NCBI GenBank assembly: GCA_023436715.1
Contig: JAEZIJ010000240.1
Location: 1-30,461 of the forward strand
Reading direction: 5' to 3'
DNA from: Acidobacteriota bacterium
GTDB taxonomy: Bacteria; Acidobacteriota; Terriglobia; Bryobacterales; Bryobacteraceae
DNA length: 30,461 nt
This document shows, one piece after another, positions 29,923 through 30,461 of this stretch (the stretch's first letter is position 1; each line of letters begins with the position of its first letter). The notes under the pieces were generated by a model. The model saw only the letters and a list, made by a program, of their open reading frames with translations, did no database searches and was not told the origin of the DNA. A program made the translations under genes and the position numbers.

Positions 29923-30360
29923 TTACTTGCGCTGCGTGAGGACGATCGCGGTGACGTCGCGAATTTCCTCGGCGGATGCGCCCTTGCGGTCGAGCCCGCC
30001 GCCGATGTAGGGCCGCTGGATTTTCACCCACATCTTGGACGTGAGGGTGTTCTTGGCGTCATCCAGGATGATGAATGCGTCCCGCAACTCCTGGCCGTTC
30101 GGCAGTTTACGAGTGCGCTTCCCAATCGTCTGGAACTCGTGGCCGACGCTCTTGTAGAAGTCGCAGACCTTCTCGAATGGGTCCGAGGTGACGTAGACGG
30201 TCACCTCCAGTCCGGGTTCCGTGGCGGCAAGCCGCATGGCGGCCTCGGTAGCGGCGGTATCGGCTTTCGCGCCCTTATACCGCTTGAACTCCTGAGCCAA
30301 CGCCAGGGACCCGAGAGAGAAAAGCAAGAGGGCTATCAGGTGATAAACCCGTTTTGACAT
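29923..30360 (-). CDS. Small secreted protein of unknown function (145 residues)
   Basis: Signal peptide at about 1-23 (VYHLIALLLFSLGSLALAQ), then a compact domain: GLEVTVYVTSDPFEKVCDFY, SVGHEFQTIGKRTRKLPNGQ, DAFIILDDAKNTLTSKMWVK, IQRPYIGG and EIRDVTAIVLTQRK. The DPFEKVCDFYKSVG and AFIILDD...WVKIQRPYI pattern is one I have an impression of in Acidobacteria and other Gram-negative secreted proteins, but no function is known to me. The ATG at 30360 starts the signal peptide; a second ATG 24 nt upstream would only lengthen it. It lies upstream of the His-rich gene on the same strand with a 35-bp gap, so they may be co-transcribed. A short hairpin lies ahead of it (30385-30401). Confidence 0.75.
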   Translation of the reverse strand: MSKRVYHLIALLLFSLGSLALAQEFKRYKGAKADTAATEAAMRLAATEPGLEVTVYVTSDPFEKVCDFYKSVGHEFQTIGKRTRKLPNGQELRDAFIILDDAKNTLTSKMWVKIQRPYIGGGLDRKGASAEEIRDVTAIVLTQRK

Positions 30361-30384
30361 TTCCACGCTCCGCCTCAGAAGCAT

Positions 30385-30401
30385 ACCCCCTCAAAGGGGG
30401 T
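30385..30401. repeat. Short perfect hairpin upstream of the 29923-30360 gene
   Basis: ACCCCCT-CAA-AGGGGGT, 7-bp stem with a 3-nt loop, about 25 nt before the ATG at 30360. On the minus strand it would sit in the 5' leader, where it could affect translation or mRNA stability, or it is an operator. No further evidence. Confidence 0.45.
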
Positions 30402-30440
30402 TGTGGCAAATAAAAAACGATGGAAATGTGAATTCGGATT

Positions 30441-30455
30441 GCGGTCGCGGCTCGG
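30441..30455. repeat. Partial copy of the GAGCCGCGACCGC palindromic repeat
   Basis: GCGGTCGCGGCTCGG is the reverse complement of the core of the sequence at 5641-5665. The second half, if any, is beyond the window edge. Confidence 0.4.
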
Positions 30456-30461
30456 TAACAG

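Noticed and set aside
1..30461. CRISPR array, tRNA, rRNA, prophage or insertion sequence
   Set aside because: No regularly spaced repeats, cloverleaf, transposase or phage genes were found on reading both strands; short tRNA-like pieces cannot be excluded without a scan.

Overview
The window looks like chromosomal DNA of a high-GC Gram-negative bacterium, most likely Acidobacteriota of the Bryobacterales (Solibacter) type. The best single clue is the C-terminus of the subtilase at 15679-18873, which has the form of the 'Solibacter C-terminal domain' (TIGR03437). Small DUF433/DUF5615 cassettes, many APC permeases and secreted proteins of unknown function fit the same group. This assignment is by recognition, not by a database search.

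Layout. 1-3762 (minus): pcrA-type helicase, a 52-residue Lys/Ala-rich protein translationally coupled to it, then an APC amino-acid permease cut by the window edge. 4011-5671 (plus): a small unknown gene, then an ECF sigma factor / membrane anti-sigma-like protein / Spy-CpxP-like periplasmic protein operon closed by a strong terminator. 5674-7410 (minus): ribosomal protein bL31, preceded by a structured RNA that carries a 14-codon ORF and ends in a terminator; then an alpha/beta hydrolase, preceded by a second compact RNA made of two hairpins. 7576-11582: an MFS transporter, a secreted unknown protein, a PBP4-type D-Ala-D-Ala carboxypeptidase and a DUF433/DUF5615 toxin-antitoxin pair that sits against a broken antitoxin remnant. 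11786-15540 (minus): thiE and two APC permeases packed head to tail. 15679-18873: a large secreted subtilase. 18977-20805: DUF5996, a UBP-type zinc finger protein and an NADPH-dependent FMN reductase in one operon. 20933-23823: a beta-barrel porin of lower GC, a secreted BsuPI-domain protein and a PrxQ/BCP peroxiredoxin. 23988-29523: a tightly coupled aromatic amino-acid operon, trpC-trpF-trpB-trpA-chorismate mutase-DAHP synthase-prephenate dehydrogenase. 29534-30360 (minus): a His-rich metal-binding protein and a small secreted protein.

How the genes work together. The seven-gene aromatic operon joins the first step of the shikimate pathway (DAHP synthase), the chorismate branch point towards Tyr/Phe, and the last four tryptophan steps; trpE, trpG, trpD and pheA are not in the window. 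The sigma/anti-sigma/Spy-like operon has the layout of a CnrHYX-like envelope-sensing module. Several genes have a -10 hexamer only 6-11 nt ahead of the start codon and no Shine-Dalgarno sequence, so leaderless transcription appears common here.

Most unusual element: the roughly 220-nt minus-strand RNA between the hydrolase and rpmE. It has a consensus -35 box, a near-perfect anti-SD-complementary ribosome binding site, a peptide-coding ORF of 14 codons, mutually exclusive long stems and an intrinsic terminator, followed at once by an extended -10 promoter for rpmE. It could be a leader-peptide attenuator or a stand-alone dual-function small RNA. No CRISPR array, insertion sequence, rRNA or tRNA was found.
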